From positions 1 to 39,770 of the forward strand of contig NZ_FMYY01000036.1 of NCBI RefSeq assembly GCF_900101595.1: a DNA stretch of 39,770 nucleotides. Direction: 5' to 3'. Below the pieces are notes generated by a model. It saw only the letters and a program-made list of their open reading frames with translations, searched no databases and was not told the DNA's origin. The position numbers were made by a program, and so were the translations under genes. Source of the stretch: Paenibacillus sp. cl123 (GTDB lineage: Bacteria; Bacillota; Bacilli; Paenibacillales; NBRC-103111). How positions within the stretch are numbered: position 1 is the stretch's first letter; every line of letters starts with the position of its first letter. Shown here piece by piece: positions 16,655 through 24,645 of this stretch.

Positions 16655-17149
16655 ATGAACCAGGTGAATGAGAAGTTGAAGCAGAGCATTGTAGAGCGCA
16701 TGTTGCCTCCGAACAATGAATTGGTTAGTCGGATTGCCAAGGAGAGCGGTCTATCTGAGACGACGTTATACAAATGGAAGAAGGCGGCGAAGGCTCAGGG
16801 GTTAACGTCGAACGGTGACGTGTCACCTGAGCGTTGGAATACACGCGAGAAGTTCGCCATCGTCATCGAAACGGCAAGCTTAAACGAAATCGAGTTGGCA
16901 GAATATTGTCGGACAAAAGGGTTGTTCGTCGAGCAGGTAGAAGCATGGCGAGATGCCTGTATACAAGCCAATGGCGGAGTCCCCGCACAAGCGAGCAAGC
17001 TGCAAAAGGAGCTTCGTACGAAAGAACAAGAGAACAAAGCTCTAAGCCGTGAGCTTAAATGTAAAGAAGCCGCGCTCGCCGAAACAGCCGCCTTATTGGT
17101 ACCGAGAAAAAAGGCCCAAGCGATTTGGGGGGACCAAGAGGACGAATGA
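16655..17149 (+). CDS. IS3-family transposase OrfA
   Basis: A 164-residue protein with a helix-turn-helix (IVERMLPPNNELVSRIAKES, then GLSETTLYKWKKAAK) and a C-terminal coiled-coil rich in Lys, Glu and Gln (about 110-145), the usual OrfA plan. AGGTGAGAG lies before the ATG. The stop at 17147-17149 is bypassed by the -1 frameshift site at 17107-17113 to make the OrfAB fusion. Confidence 0.8.
   Translation: MNQVNEKLKQSIVERMLPPNNELVSRIAKESGLSETTLYKWKKAAKAQGLTSNGDVSPERWNTREKFAIVIETASLNEIELAEYCRTKGLFVEQVEAWRDACIQANGGVPAQASKLQKELRTKEQENKALSRELKCKEAALAETAALLVPRKKAQAIWGDQEDE
17107..17113 (+). promoter_or_regulatory. Programmed -1 frameshift site (A6G)
   Basis: The heptamer AAAAAAG lies in the right phase, with orfA codons AAA at 17108 and AAG at 17111. 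After a -1 slip the frame is open without stops straight into orfB. This is the standard IS3-family arrangement. Confidence 0.75.
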
Positions 17150-18120
17150 TCCGTGCCTCAGATCGCGACCAAGCCATCACCCTGATTGGAGAAGCCGTAG
17201 TTGCCGGTGCAAGAGAAGCCCTGGCTTGCAAGGAACTCGGGCTGACACAGCGAACGCTGCAACGCTGGCGCAAGCAAGGCGGCGTGGAGGACAGACGTCC
17301 TAACGCTATGCGTCCAGCGCCTGCCAACAAGCTGAGCGAGGCTGAAGAGCAGCAGGTGCTGGAGGTTCTTCAGCAGCCGCACAACAGGAGTCTGCCGCCA
17401 AGCCAGATCGTGCCTGCTTTAGCTGACGAAGGCATCTATATCGCCTCCGAATCAAGCTTCTTTCGAGTCATGCATAAGCATAATCAACAGCACCATCGCG
17501 GGCGTAGCAAGGAGCGCACAACGAGACCGCATACCAGCCATGCTGCGACCGGACCGAATGAAGTATGGATGTGGGTTATTACCTGGTTGCCGGGGCCTGT
17601 AAAGGGGCTGTTTCTCTACCTGTATCTCATTTTGGATTTGTACAGCCATAAAATCGTAGGCTGGGAGATTTGGGAGGAAGAGTCGGCCGAACACGCTAGT
17701 CAGTTGATTCGTCGCACCGTCATTCGCGAGCAATGCGTGATCCGTCAGCATCCACTCGTGCTTCACTCGGATAACGAGAGCCCCATGAAGGAATCCACGT
17801 TGCTAGAGACGCTGTACAGCCTAGGCATCACACCCTCCCGAAGCCGACCGCGCGTCAGTAACGACAACCCTTATGCAGAATCCATTTTCCGTACATGCAA
17901 GTACCGTCCTAATTATCCGACGAAAGGTTTCATAGACCTAACAGAGGCACGTGTCTGGGTTCAGCAATTTTCTAGCTGGTATAAGAGACGATGTCCTTTT
18001 TTCATTTACCTATTCGACGAACGTTCTAACATATCTGCTTTTGTAGCGTTAAATCGACAACACCGTTTTTGCAACACTCAAGTTATTCTATATTCACTCT
18101 TACTCCCCCCAATAAATTAA
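17125..18120 (+). pseudogene. IS3-family transposase OrfB, inactive and 3'-replaced
   Basis: The frame encodes a helix-turn-helix and the rve-type integrase core. The first catalytic Asp, normally WDIT, is Val here (VWMWVITWLPG); the second Asp (LHSDNESPMKE) and the Glu (NDNPYAESIFRT) are kept. After FSSWY the expected C-terminus is replaced by about 45 unrelated residues up to 18120. The lost Asp and the altered end both imply that the enzyme is dead. Confidence 0.75.
18045..18077. repeat. Right partner of the relic inverted repeat
   Basis: TAGCGTTAAA followed by TTTTTGCAAC (18066-18075) mirrors the words at 15931-15995 in inverted order, consistent with a leftover terminal repeat of an element other than the IS3 copy. 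Confidence 0.35.
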
Positions 18121-18212
18121 TTAATATTCATTGTTATTACTTCTAATTCGTTGAACTAAATAACAAACCTTTCATTTACTATATAATGTAAATCGTGTAA
18201 ATAAACACACAT

Positions 18213-18725
18213 TTATAACTGTATCCAAAACCGTCTTACAACGTTCCCATTTTCCTCTACATACTCTGACTCAAATTTACCGCCATTTTTTACAATGGTT
18301 TTTTCAGATGCGAGATTTGCTTTATCACATACTAGAAGAACCCTGTTTAAACCCATGTCTTTTGTTATTTCAAGTGTAAGTGCTAATAGTATGGAAACAT
18401 AACCTTTTCGTCTCTCTGATGGACGTATTCCGTAACCAATGTGTCCACCGCAATTAAGGAGCTTGGCATGGAGTCTGTGTCTAATATTCACAGCACCAAT
18501 AACTTTTTTTGAACATATGTCTATAAGCCAGAACGTAGAATGGGGGACAAAGTTCCCGTTCGTTATTTCATCCTCCGTATCCTTCGAATACAAAAAATCA
18601 ATCATTGCATCAAAATCTGAAGGATCTTTCCCTACAACCCACGGGGTAATATCCTGCTCGCTTGACTTCCAGTCTTTATAAAATGATATGTACTCATCCT
18701 TGTATTCAGTTGATGGTTTCACCAA
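18213..18725 (-). CDS. GNAT-family N-acetyltransferase
   Basis: A 170-residue protein of the acetyl-CoA-dependent GNAT fold. The core is FWLIDICSKKVIGAVNIRHR, then GHIGYGIRPSERRKGYVSIL, where RRKGY is the pantetheine/pyrophosphate-binding loop, then GLNRVLLVCDKANLASEKT and NGGKFESEY. This resembles the RimJ/RimL-like or small-molecule acetyltransferase type common in Firmicutes. It stands alone between IS debris and the sbn genes, so no pathway can be assigned. Confidence 0.85.
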   Translation of the reverse strand: MVKPSTEYKDEYISFYKDWKSSEQDITPWVVGKDPSDFDAMIDFLYSKDTEDEITNGNFVPHSTFWLIDICSKKVIGAVNIRHRLHAKLLNCGGHIGYGIRPSERRKGYVSILLALTLEITKDMGLNRVLLVCDKANLASEKTIVKNGGKFESEYVEENGNVVRRFWIQL

Positions 18726-19216
18726 TTCAACCGAGGTCGAATTCTATCACCCCTTCTGTAAATTTTATCCACATTAACATTCAAGCCTGAGATTGACAAT
18801 ATTTATTTGAGCATTTACTGAATTAAACTGCCCAATAGCTTAACGGGGCCCCGATCTTGACGTGTTGTTAAAGAAACTAAGGTATTAATAGGAGCCTGTA
18901 ATTTAATTTAGGAACGGAGCTCAAGGGGAAATTGGTTGTAGCATAATTCATGACTATTGTTTTTTTGGTTTAATGGCACGATTCATTTCTATACGCTATT
19001 TTGCGCGTTCCTAAGTAAAAAATGAAGTAAACAATGCTGCCCGCTGGCCTAACGACCGAACCTCGATCACTTCATTCGAAAAACGAAAGGATCTCCATAT
19101 TAGGTATCACTACCATGGAGATCCTTATATTTTAGCAAGCCTCTCTCAAACAGATGTTTTTATAATGTTCAGTCTATATCTTTATTCCCCTGGCCCAGTC
19201 CAATAGCCCCTCCGCT
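18726..19216. other. Intergenic region at the compositional boundary
   Basis: About 490 bases with no supportable gene. The left part is AT-rich and probably contains the GNAT promoter. The only clear element is the hairpin at 19087-19126. To the right the base composition rises sharply in GC. Confidence 0.4.
19087..19126 (-). terminator. Terminator of the sbn operon
   Basis: A perfect 12-bp stem (AAGGATCTCCAT / ATGGAGATCCTT) with a 16-base loop. On the minus strand it is followed by TTCGTTTTTCG, giving a fair T-rich tail. It lies about 90 bases past the sbnB stop. Confidence 0.7.
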
Positions 19217-20194
19217 TCATCCCCGCTCAGTTGATAGCTGCACACCTTCGCCTTTCCGCAGCGCTTGCTCGCGATAATAGGCGGCAATCGCTATGTCGAA
19301 TATCCCAAGCCCCATGGGGCTAAAGAAGACGGGTTCATCCTCGGGCCATGCCGCGAGCGCATGACGGAGCACAGCATCGGCCAGCGTGCAAACGCCGGAT
19401 TCGGTCAGTCCGTACTGGAGATGAAGCTGCTCGATGTCGGTATTCTCCCGGCATACCTCCTGCCAGTCATCGACGATGATCGCTTTCATATCCGCCACGC
19501 TTGCCGGCTTGTAGTCGCGCAGTGAAACATGGAGCAGCAGCGCTCCGCGCGGGGGTGGCTCGTCGATGTAGCGATCGGCGGCGACCGTGCAGGTCGCTAT
19601 AATATCCGAAGCGCGATACAGCGGCCGCCAGTCGTCTGCAAGCTCGGTAATCCCGCGCAGCTCTGTCGGTACGGTATGCGGATCAATCCCCTTAAGATCG
19701 TACAGCGTTACCTTTTGCAGGCGATCGCCGAGCAGTTCCGCGCACATCCGCAGATGCATACGGCCTATCGGCCCCCAGCCGATCACGCCGAGCTTCACCT
19801 CCCCGGGCTGCCGGGCCGCGAGATAAGTCCGCAGCATGGCCCCGCTGACAGCCGCCGTACGTATCGCGTTCAGCAGTCCGCTGTTCAGGAAGGCGAGCGG
19901 CTCGCCCGTATCGGGATCGTTCAGCACTAGCGTATTATGGGCGCGGGGCAGTCCCCTGCTTCCATTGCCCGGGAAGCTGGCGATCCACTTGATGCCGGCC
20001 ACGCCGATCCCTCCCCCGACATAAGCCGGCATGGCGATGATCCGATTCGACGGATCACGGAATCGCAGATACGGCTTCAGCGGATGAGCGCACTCTCCTT
20101 GTTCTTTGAGCCGCAGCACCTCTTCGATGACTCCGGTCAACCGACACCAATCCAATCCTAGCCGGCGGATATGACCATCATGCAAATAAATCAT
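19217..20194 (-). CDS. sbnB: 2,3-diaminopropionate synthesis dehydrogenase SbnB
   Basis: A 325-residue member of the ornithine cyclodeaminase/mu-crystallin family. The NAD-binding loop GVIGWGPIGRMH and the substrate region (GIKWIASFPGN...RGLPRAHNTLVLND) match SbnB, which oxidatively splits N-(1-amino-1-carboxyethyl)-glutamate to L-2,3-diaminopropionate, 2-oxoglutarate and ammonium. The ATG at 20194 overlaps the stop of sbnA (ATGA), which decides the start; a longer frame at 20254 has no support. With sbnA it makes a complete route to 2,3-diaminopropionate. Confidence 0.88.
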   Translation of the reverse strand: MIYLHDGHIRRLGLDWCRLTGVIEEVLRLKEQGECAHPLKPYLRFRDPSNRIIAMPAYVGGGIGVAGIKWIASFPGNGSRGLPRAHNTLVLNDPDTGEPLAFLNSGLLNAIRTAAVSGAMLRTYLAARQPGEVKLGVIGWGPIGRMHLRMCAELLGDRLQKVTLYDLKGIDPHTVPTELRGITELADDWRPLYRASDIIATCTVAADRYIDEPPPRGALLLHVSLRDYKPASVADMKAIIVDDWQEVCRENTDIEQLHLQYGLTESGVCTLADAVLRHALAAWPEDEPVFFSPMGLGIFDIAIAAYYREQALRKGEGVQLSTERG

Positions 20195-21180
20195 AGGCTG
20201 GCCTGCTCCCGGTCCAGCGACTCGGGATCGAGCCGCAGCTCCCGCCGGACCCATTCATCATCATAGATCGTGTCCAGGTAACGCTCCCCCCGGTCCGGCA
20301 GCACGACCACGCACACCGCATCCGCCGGTATGACTCCGGCCAGCTTGCCCACAGCCGACACGACGCCTCCGGAAGAGGCTCCCGCCAGGATCGCCTCGCA
20401 TCTGACCAGCTCCCGGCAGCCTCGCACGCAGTCGATATCCGACACGCGCACGACAAGATCCGCCGCCTCCGCGCGATGAAGGGCCGGCGTTATCCCCGCG
20501 CCGAGTCCCGGGAGCTTCCTTGGGCCCCGCCAGCCGCCGAAGAGAACGCTGCCCTCGGCGTCCACGGCTACGATCCGCGTCTCCATTTGCCTGTCGCGTA
20601 CGTATTCCTTGCATCCGCGAATGGTTCCGCATGAGCTGACGCCGCAGAACAAATAATCCACGCGGCCAAGCCGCTCCGCAATTTCCGCCATCGTCGTCTC
20701 CATATGGGCTCTGTAGTTATCCGGATTGCCGTACTGATTGGTCCAATAGGCATGCGGCACCGTGCTGAGCAGCTCCTGCACCCGCCGAATCCGCGCCGGG
20801 AGAAACTCGCCCGTCTGCGGGTCCGGCTCCGTAACCAGATCGATCTCTCCCCGGAGACTGCGAATAATCCGCTTGTGCTGCTCCGTCGTGCGAGGATCGA
20901 CGACACAGATGAAACGAAGCCCCAGACGGCAGCAGAGCTGGGCCAGGCTGATCGCCAGATTGCCCGAGCTGGACTCGATGACGACGCTATCACGGGTCAG
21001 CTCCCCCCGCCGGATCGCCTCCTTCAGCATATACAAGGCCGGTCTGTCCTTTGCGCTGCCACCCGGGTTCATTCCTTCCAGCTTGGCATACACCGAAAAC
21101 GGACTTGCTGCAAACAGCCGCTCCAGCTTAACCAGCGGCGTTCTGCCGATCGTGTCCGTCAGTCCCCCCTCCAGCTTCAT
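20191..21180 (-). CDS. sbnA: 2,3-diaminopropionate synthesis synthase SbnA
   Basis: A 329-residue PLP enzyme of the cysteine synthase fold. The motifs are IGRTPLVKLERL, NPGGSAKDRPA with the PLP Lys, ESSSGNLAISLA and GVSSCGTIRG (phosphate loop). SbnA joins O-phospho-L-serine and L-glutamate. The gene overlaps the PaaK-like ligase upstream and sbnB downstream by 4 bases each, so all three are made together. In staphylococci the pair feeds staphyloferrin B, but no siderophore synthetase is present here. Confidence 0.88.
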   Translation of the reverse strand: MKLEGGLTDTIGRTPLVKLERLFAASPFSVYAKLEGMNPGGSAKDRPALYMLKEAIRRGELTRDSVVIESSSGNLAISLAQLCCRLGLRFICVVDPRTTEQHKRIIRSLRGEIDLVTEPDPQTGEFLPARIRRVQELLSTVPHAYWTNQYGNPDNYRAHMETTMAEIAERLGRVDYLFCGVSSCGTIRGCKEYVRDRQMETRIVAVDAEGSVLFGGWRGPRKLPGLGAGITPALHRAEAADLVVRVSDIDCVRGCRELVRCEAILAGASSGGVVSAVGKLAGVIPADAVCVVVLPDRGERYLDTIYDDEWVRRELRLDPESLDREQASL

Positions 21181-22568
21181 ACGTTTTCCCCCTCGTAGAC
21201 GATCTTCTTGCCCTTCACCTGACCGCGATGCCGGGAGTCGTCGTAGGCATCCTCCGTCACTTCAATGCTCTGAAGCAAGCCTGCGCGTATCATCATGCCG
21301 ATCTCCGGGATGCGGTTCTCCAGATCGCTCCGAATGTCTGCCAGCCGAGCTCCGGCGCCTGTCGGGCTGTACACCTGCAGCTTCAGCCGGTTGCCGGCCA
21401 ACCTGATCCGGACACTCGCATCGCGCAGATGACGGTAGACTACCTCCTCGATATCGTACAAGCTGATCTTCTCCCCGTGCTTCAGATCGGGTCCGATTCG
21501 CTTCACGATGCTGTGGAAGCTGGGCCGCAGAACGCCATCCACCTCAATGGGATGCAGATCGCGGACTACATCGTAAGTGACATACCGCAGCGCCGGAAAC
21601 GCCTCCCTCACTCCGGATGTGAGCACAAGCACCTGCTCTCCGTCCTCCAGCGGCATAAGCCCCTCTCCCAATTGCCCGCTGTCCACCCCTTCCGCAATAA
21701 GCCCTTCGGCAAATAAATATCTGCCATGCCTATGCGAGTAATAGGCGATCGTCCCGATCTCGATGGAGCCGTACGTATCCGTCACATATTCCGGAAGCAG
21801 TCCCATCCGCTCCGCCACGCGCGCCCTCCACTCGGGAGATGCAATCTCCCCGACCAATACGACATGGCGTATGCCGCAAGCATCCGGTGCGGGGGACGCA
21901 AGCAGGATGCGGTCCAGGATCGACGGCATCGTGTACAGCACCTCCGGCCGGAAGCTTTTCAGCCGCTCGATATGCCGCTCAACCGGCAGCTGGAAGGACA
22001 GCGATTCCGCCTCCATCCCAAGCTGGCGGAACACCTCTACAGCGGTGGCCGCCGCATGTCCGGTTCCCATATCGGCCATGGCGGAGCGGTAGAGGCCCGT
22101 GCCCAATATCGTGCGGAATACATCCAGCTTGATTCGCATATAATGCGCTTCATCCGACGGCGAATAAAAGATCGTTTTCCGCCTGCCCGAGCTGGTCCCC
22201 GAGGTGCGGTACTGATGCATGGACTTCTGCTCCCCTAACGGATTGTCCTCCGTATAATAATGCGCTTCGAGAACCGGTGCGGTCACCAAGGGCAGCTGTT
22301 CCCAGTCTTTCGTCTCCGGCCGAACAAGACCGGTCCCGGTCCCGCCTTCGCGATCCAAAGCGCTCCATGACCTGTACCAAGGGAAATTCCGCCCAATAAG
22401 CTCTACAGCCCTCCTGACGATTGCCAGCTCCGACTTCTCTTGCTCCTCTTGCTCCTCTTGCTCCTCTTGCTTCTCTTGCTTCTCTTGCTTCCCTTGCTCT
22501 TCCTGCTCTCCTTGCCCGCTCATCCTCTTGCGTTCCTCCGCCCCGCTGCTTCCCATCACCTGACTCAT
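21177..22568 (-). CDS. PaaK-like adenylate-forming ligase linked to sbnAB
   Basis: A 463-residue enzyme of the phenylacetate-CoA ligase/F390 synthetase group. The P-loop is YRTSGTSSGRRKT, followed by the GTG-HAAA segment, VLVGEIASPEWRARVAE, TDTYGSIEIGTIAYY and a C-terminal sub-domain beginning FHSIVKRIGPDLKHGEKIS. The ATG at 22568 is chosen because GGGAGG lies 9 bases upstream; an in-frame ATG at 22604 is less well placed. Residues of about 17-48 form a low-complexity Glu/Gln/Lys tract made by a 9-bp repeat. As first gene of the operon it probably activates a carboxylic acid to be joined to 2,3-diaminopropionate, or the amino acid itself. That role is inferred from context. Confidence 0.78.
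   Translation of the reverse strand: MSQVMGSSGAEERKRMSGQGEQEEQGKQEKQEKQEEQEEQEEQEKSELAIVRRAVELIGRNFPWYRSWSALDREGGTGTGLVRPETKDWEQLPLVTAPVLEAHYYTEDNPLGEQKSMHQYRTSGTSSGRRKTIFYSPSDEAHYMRIKLDVFRTILGTGLYRSAMADMGTGHAAATAVEVFRQLGMEAESLSFQLPVERHIERLKSFRPEVLYTMPSILDRILLASPAPDACGIRHVVLVGEIASPEWRARVAERMGLLPEYVTDTYGSIEIGTIAYYSHRHGRYLFAEGLIAEGVDSGQLGEGLMPLEDGEQVLVLTSGVREAFPALRYVTYDVVRDLHPIEVDGVLRPSFHSIVKRIGPDLKHGEKISLYDIEEVVYRHLRDASVRIRLAGNRLKLQVYSPTGAGARLADIRSDLENRIPEIGMMIRAGLLQSIEVTEDAYDDSRHRGQVKGKKIVYEGENV
22432..22512. repeat. 9-bp tandem repeat inside the ligase gene
   Basis: About nine consecutive copies of TGCTCCTCT and close variants (TGCTTCTCT, TGCTTCCCT). They encode a Glu-Glu-Gln/Lys-Gln-Glu tripeptide tract. 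The unit is a multiple of three, so copy-number change alters protein length without a frameshift. Confidence 0.85.
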
Positions 22569-22753
22569 GCTTATCTGCCTCCCTTCCTGTCCCTGCACAG
22601 CCATACGCCCGCGTCCGCCCTTCCGTATCGCCTATTCCTAACAGCCTATGCATGCCGCGCGCACAAAGTTCACATCTCCAGGAGCGTTTTCGTATGATGG
22701 GATAACAGCGGAACAAACCGGCGTCCACTTGAACGGAAAGCGAGGAAATTCCT

Positions 22754-23542
22754 ATGGCAAGCAAGCTCAAATATATAACCAGCAAGCTGAGGAAAACCCG
22801 GCTCGTCATGAGAAATCGGGTGCTTGCCCGGCATGTGCCGGCGACCCTCCCCTTCACGGCGGGCGGGCTGGCATCCGCGCTGGCGCGCGAAGGCATCGTG
22901 TACGTGAAGCCGGACCGCGGCTCCCTCGGAATCGGCGTGATGAAGGTGGAGCGGATCGAAGCCGGCTACCGGCTGCAAAGCGGCGTCTCCACCGCCATCT
23001 TCCGGACGCTCCAATCGCTCCGGCAGGCGCTGCGGCGACGAATTGGGACGGAGCCCTACTTGATCCAGAAAGGCATTCGCGTGCTTCGCTATGAAGGCCG
23101 GCCCTTCGATTTCCGGGTCATGATCCAGAAAAACCCCGCCGGACGCTGGGTATGCACAGGCATCGCGGCCCGTGTCGCCCATCCGGGCAAAGCGGTCACA
23201 AACGGCAGCCAGGGGGGAACGATCTTCTCCCCGGCCGCGCTGCTTCAGCCGATCGCCGGCTGCGCCAGGACAGACCGGCTCCTGAAGCGGATGAAAAGGC
23301 TGGCGGCTCTGACAGCCGCCGCATTCGGCCGCTCCTATCCCGCCATGCATGAGCTCGGCCTCGATATCGCCGTCGACCGCCGTCTGAAGCCGTGGATACT
23401 GGAAGTCAACACCCGGCCCGATCCATGTCCATTTACGAAGCTCGACGATCCCGCAATCATTAAGAGGATGGTTGAGTACGGCCAGGCGTACGGACGAAAA
23501 TATTGCCTGAACTGCACGAAGGCCCGGAAAGCGCCCCAATGA
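22754..23542 (+). CDS. YheC/YheD-family ATP-grasp protein
   Basis: A 262-residue protein with an ATP-grasp fold: VYVKPDRGSLGIGVMKVE (nucleotide-binding Lys and Gly loop), then PYLIQKGI, RPFDFRVMIQ and ELGLDIAVDRRLKPWILEVN followed by TRPDP, where the Glu and Asn bind Mg. Relatives YheC and YheD of Bacillus are linked to endospores, and the wider fold makes amide bonds using ATP. The ATG at 22754 is preceded by GAGGAAA. It is divergent from the sbnA/sbnB/ligase operon with only about 185 bases between the starts, which leaves open a shared role (amide formation with 2,3-diaminopropionate) or simple proximity. Confidence 0.8.
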   Translation: MASKLKYITSKLRKTRLVMRNRVLARHVPATLPFTAGGLASALAREGIVYVKPDRGSLGIGVMKVERIEAGYRLQSGVSTAIFRTLQSLRQALRRRIGTEPYLIQKGIRVLRYEGRPFDFRVMIQKNPAGRWVCTGIAARVAHPGKAVTNGSQGGTIFSPAALLQPIAGCARTDRLLKRMKRLAALTAAAFGRSYPAMHELGLDIAVDRRLKPWILEVNTRPDPCPFTKLDDPAIIKRMVEYGQAYGRKYCLNCTKARKAPQ

Positions 23543-23711
23543 ATCGCAGCCGGCCGACTCCCCGGTCGACCTTGGCTATGTCCCGCAACCGCGTTCCCCA
23601 ACCACAGTTAAATAAACAGCCCGGATTCGTTAACCTCGGTAAAATGCCTGTCCCTGAAGCATGGTACACTGGTAGAGAGAAACACCAGACTAAAGGGAAA
23701 AGGTGATCGGG

Positions 23712-24473
23712 ATGAAGCAAGCGAATATTGCAGCCCAGCTCTATACATTGCGGGAATTTCTCAAAACGCCGGAGGATATCGAAGCGACGCTGCGCCGGGT
23801 CAAGGCTATCGGCTATGACGCGATTCAGGTTTCGGGGATGGGACCGATTGAGCCGGAAAAGCTCAAGCAGCTTGTCGATGATATCGGCTTGACGATCTGC
23901 GCGACGCATATTTCCTATGACCGTCTGACAAAGGATCTGCCTGCAGTTATCCGCGAGCATCAGCTGTGGGGCTGCAAATACGTCGGACTAGGCGCGATGC
24001 CTGCCGACTACCGCGGCAGCGAGGAAGGCTACGTCCGGCTGGCCGAGGAATTTTCCGCCATCGGCGCGGAGCTGGCGAAGCATGGCTTGCAGTTCGTATA
24101 TCACAATCACAAATTCGAATTCGAAAAATTCGGCGACCGCACCGGCATGGATGTGCTGCTGCAGCAGTCCGTCAGCCCCGACTTCGGCTTCGAGCTCGAT
24201 ATGTACTGGGTACAGGCCGGCGGAGCCAGCCCAGTGGACTGGGTCAATAAGGTAAAGGGCCGTATGCAGGTCATCCATTTGAAAGATATGGAAATCGTAG
24301 ACGATCAGCAGGTGTATGCGGAGATCGGCCGGGGCAACCTGAACTGGCCGGCGATCATCGAAGCCTGCCGCGCTACCGGCGTCGAGTGGTATGTGGTGGA
24401 GCAGGATCAATGCCGCCGCGATCCGTTCGAGAGCTTGACGATCAGCTACAACTATTTGCAGCAGCTGGTGTAA
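23712..24473 (+). CDS. Sugar phosphate isomerase/epimerase (AP-endonuclease-2 TIM barrel)
   Basis: A 253-residue protein of the xylose-isomerase-like TIM barrel family. Metal-site segments are visible: ICATHISYDR, FVYHNHKFEFEK, FGFELDMYWVQAGG, MQVIHLKDME and WYVVEQDQCRRDP. Such proteins act on keto/aldo sugars or inositol derivatives. The ATG at 23712 follows AAAGGGAAAAGG; a GTG at 23703 is the alternative. It stands alone and ends before a strong bidirectional hairpin. Confidence 0.85.
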   Translation: MKQANIAAQLYTLREFLKTPEDIEATLRRVKAIGYDAIQVSGMGPIEPEKLKQLVDDIGLTICATHISYDRLTKDLPAVIREHQLWGCKYVGLGAMPADYRGSEEGYVRLAEEFSAIGAELAKHGLQFVYHNHKFEFEKFGDRTGMDVLLQQSVSPDFGFELDMYWVQAGGASPVDWVNKVKGRMQVIHLKDMEIVDDQQVYAEIGRGNLNWPAIIEACRATGVEWYVVEQDQCRRDPFESLTISYNYLQQLV

Positions 24474-24585
24474 GAGCAGACGCCTTAGCCATCGCGCGGA
24501 CAGCAAAGCCTTATCCCGGCCAGCGAAGGCTCGGTCGAGCGGCGGGCTTCGGGCTATGGCTTCGGCATGGCTCTGCCGGAAACAT

Positions 24586-24628
24586 GAAGACCCCCTGGCC
24601 GCATGCACCATGTGGTCAGGGGGTCTTC
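24586..24628. terminator. Bidirectional terminator between convergent genes
   Basis: A 15-bp stem (GAAGACCCCCTGGCC / GGTCAGGGGGTCTTC, one G-T pair) with a 13-base loop between the rightward isomerase gene and the leftward LRR gene. Confidence 0.75.
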
Positions 24629-24645
24629 ATCATGCTCAACTTCCA

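Larger units (their letters stand above)
16588..17985 (+). mobile_element. IS3-family element, 3' end lost
   Basis: The element begins near TGTCAGAATAG at 16588, a plausible left end. It carries orfA (16655-17149) and orfB in the -1 frame. Transposase similarity stops abruptly after QQFSSWY at about 17985, where unrelated AT-rich sequence follows. No right terminal repeat is visible. Confidence 0.7.

Noticed and set aside
22434..22512. Possible CRISPR-like repeat
   Set aside because: Units are 9 bp and contiguous without spacers, in frame within a coding gene; it is a simple tandem repeat.
22150..22896. Minus-strand 248-codon frame overlapping the ligase start
   Set aside because: It is a shadow of the GC-rich ligase gene and of its 9-bp repeat (Ala/Arg/Glu repeat in this frame) and crosses the divergent promoter region.
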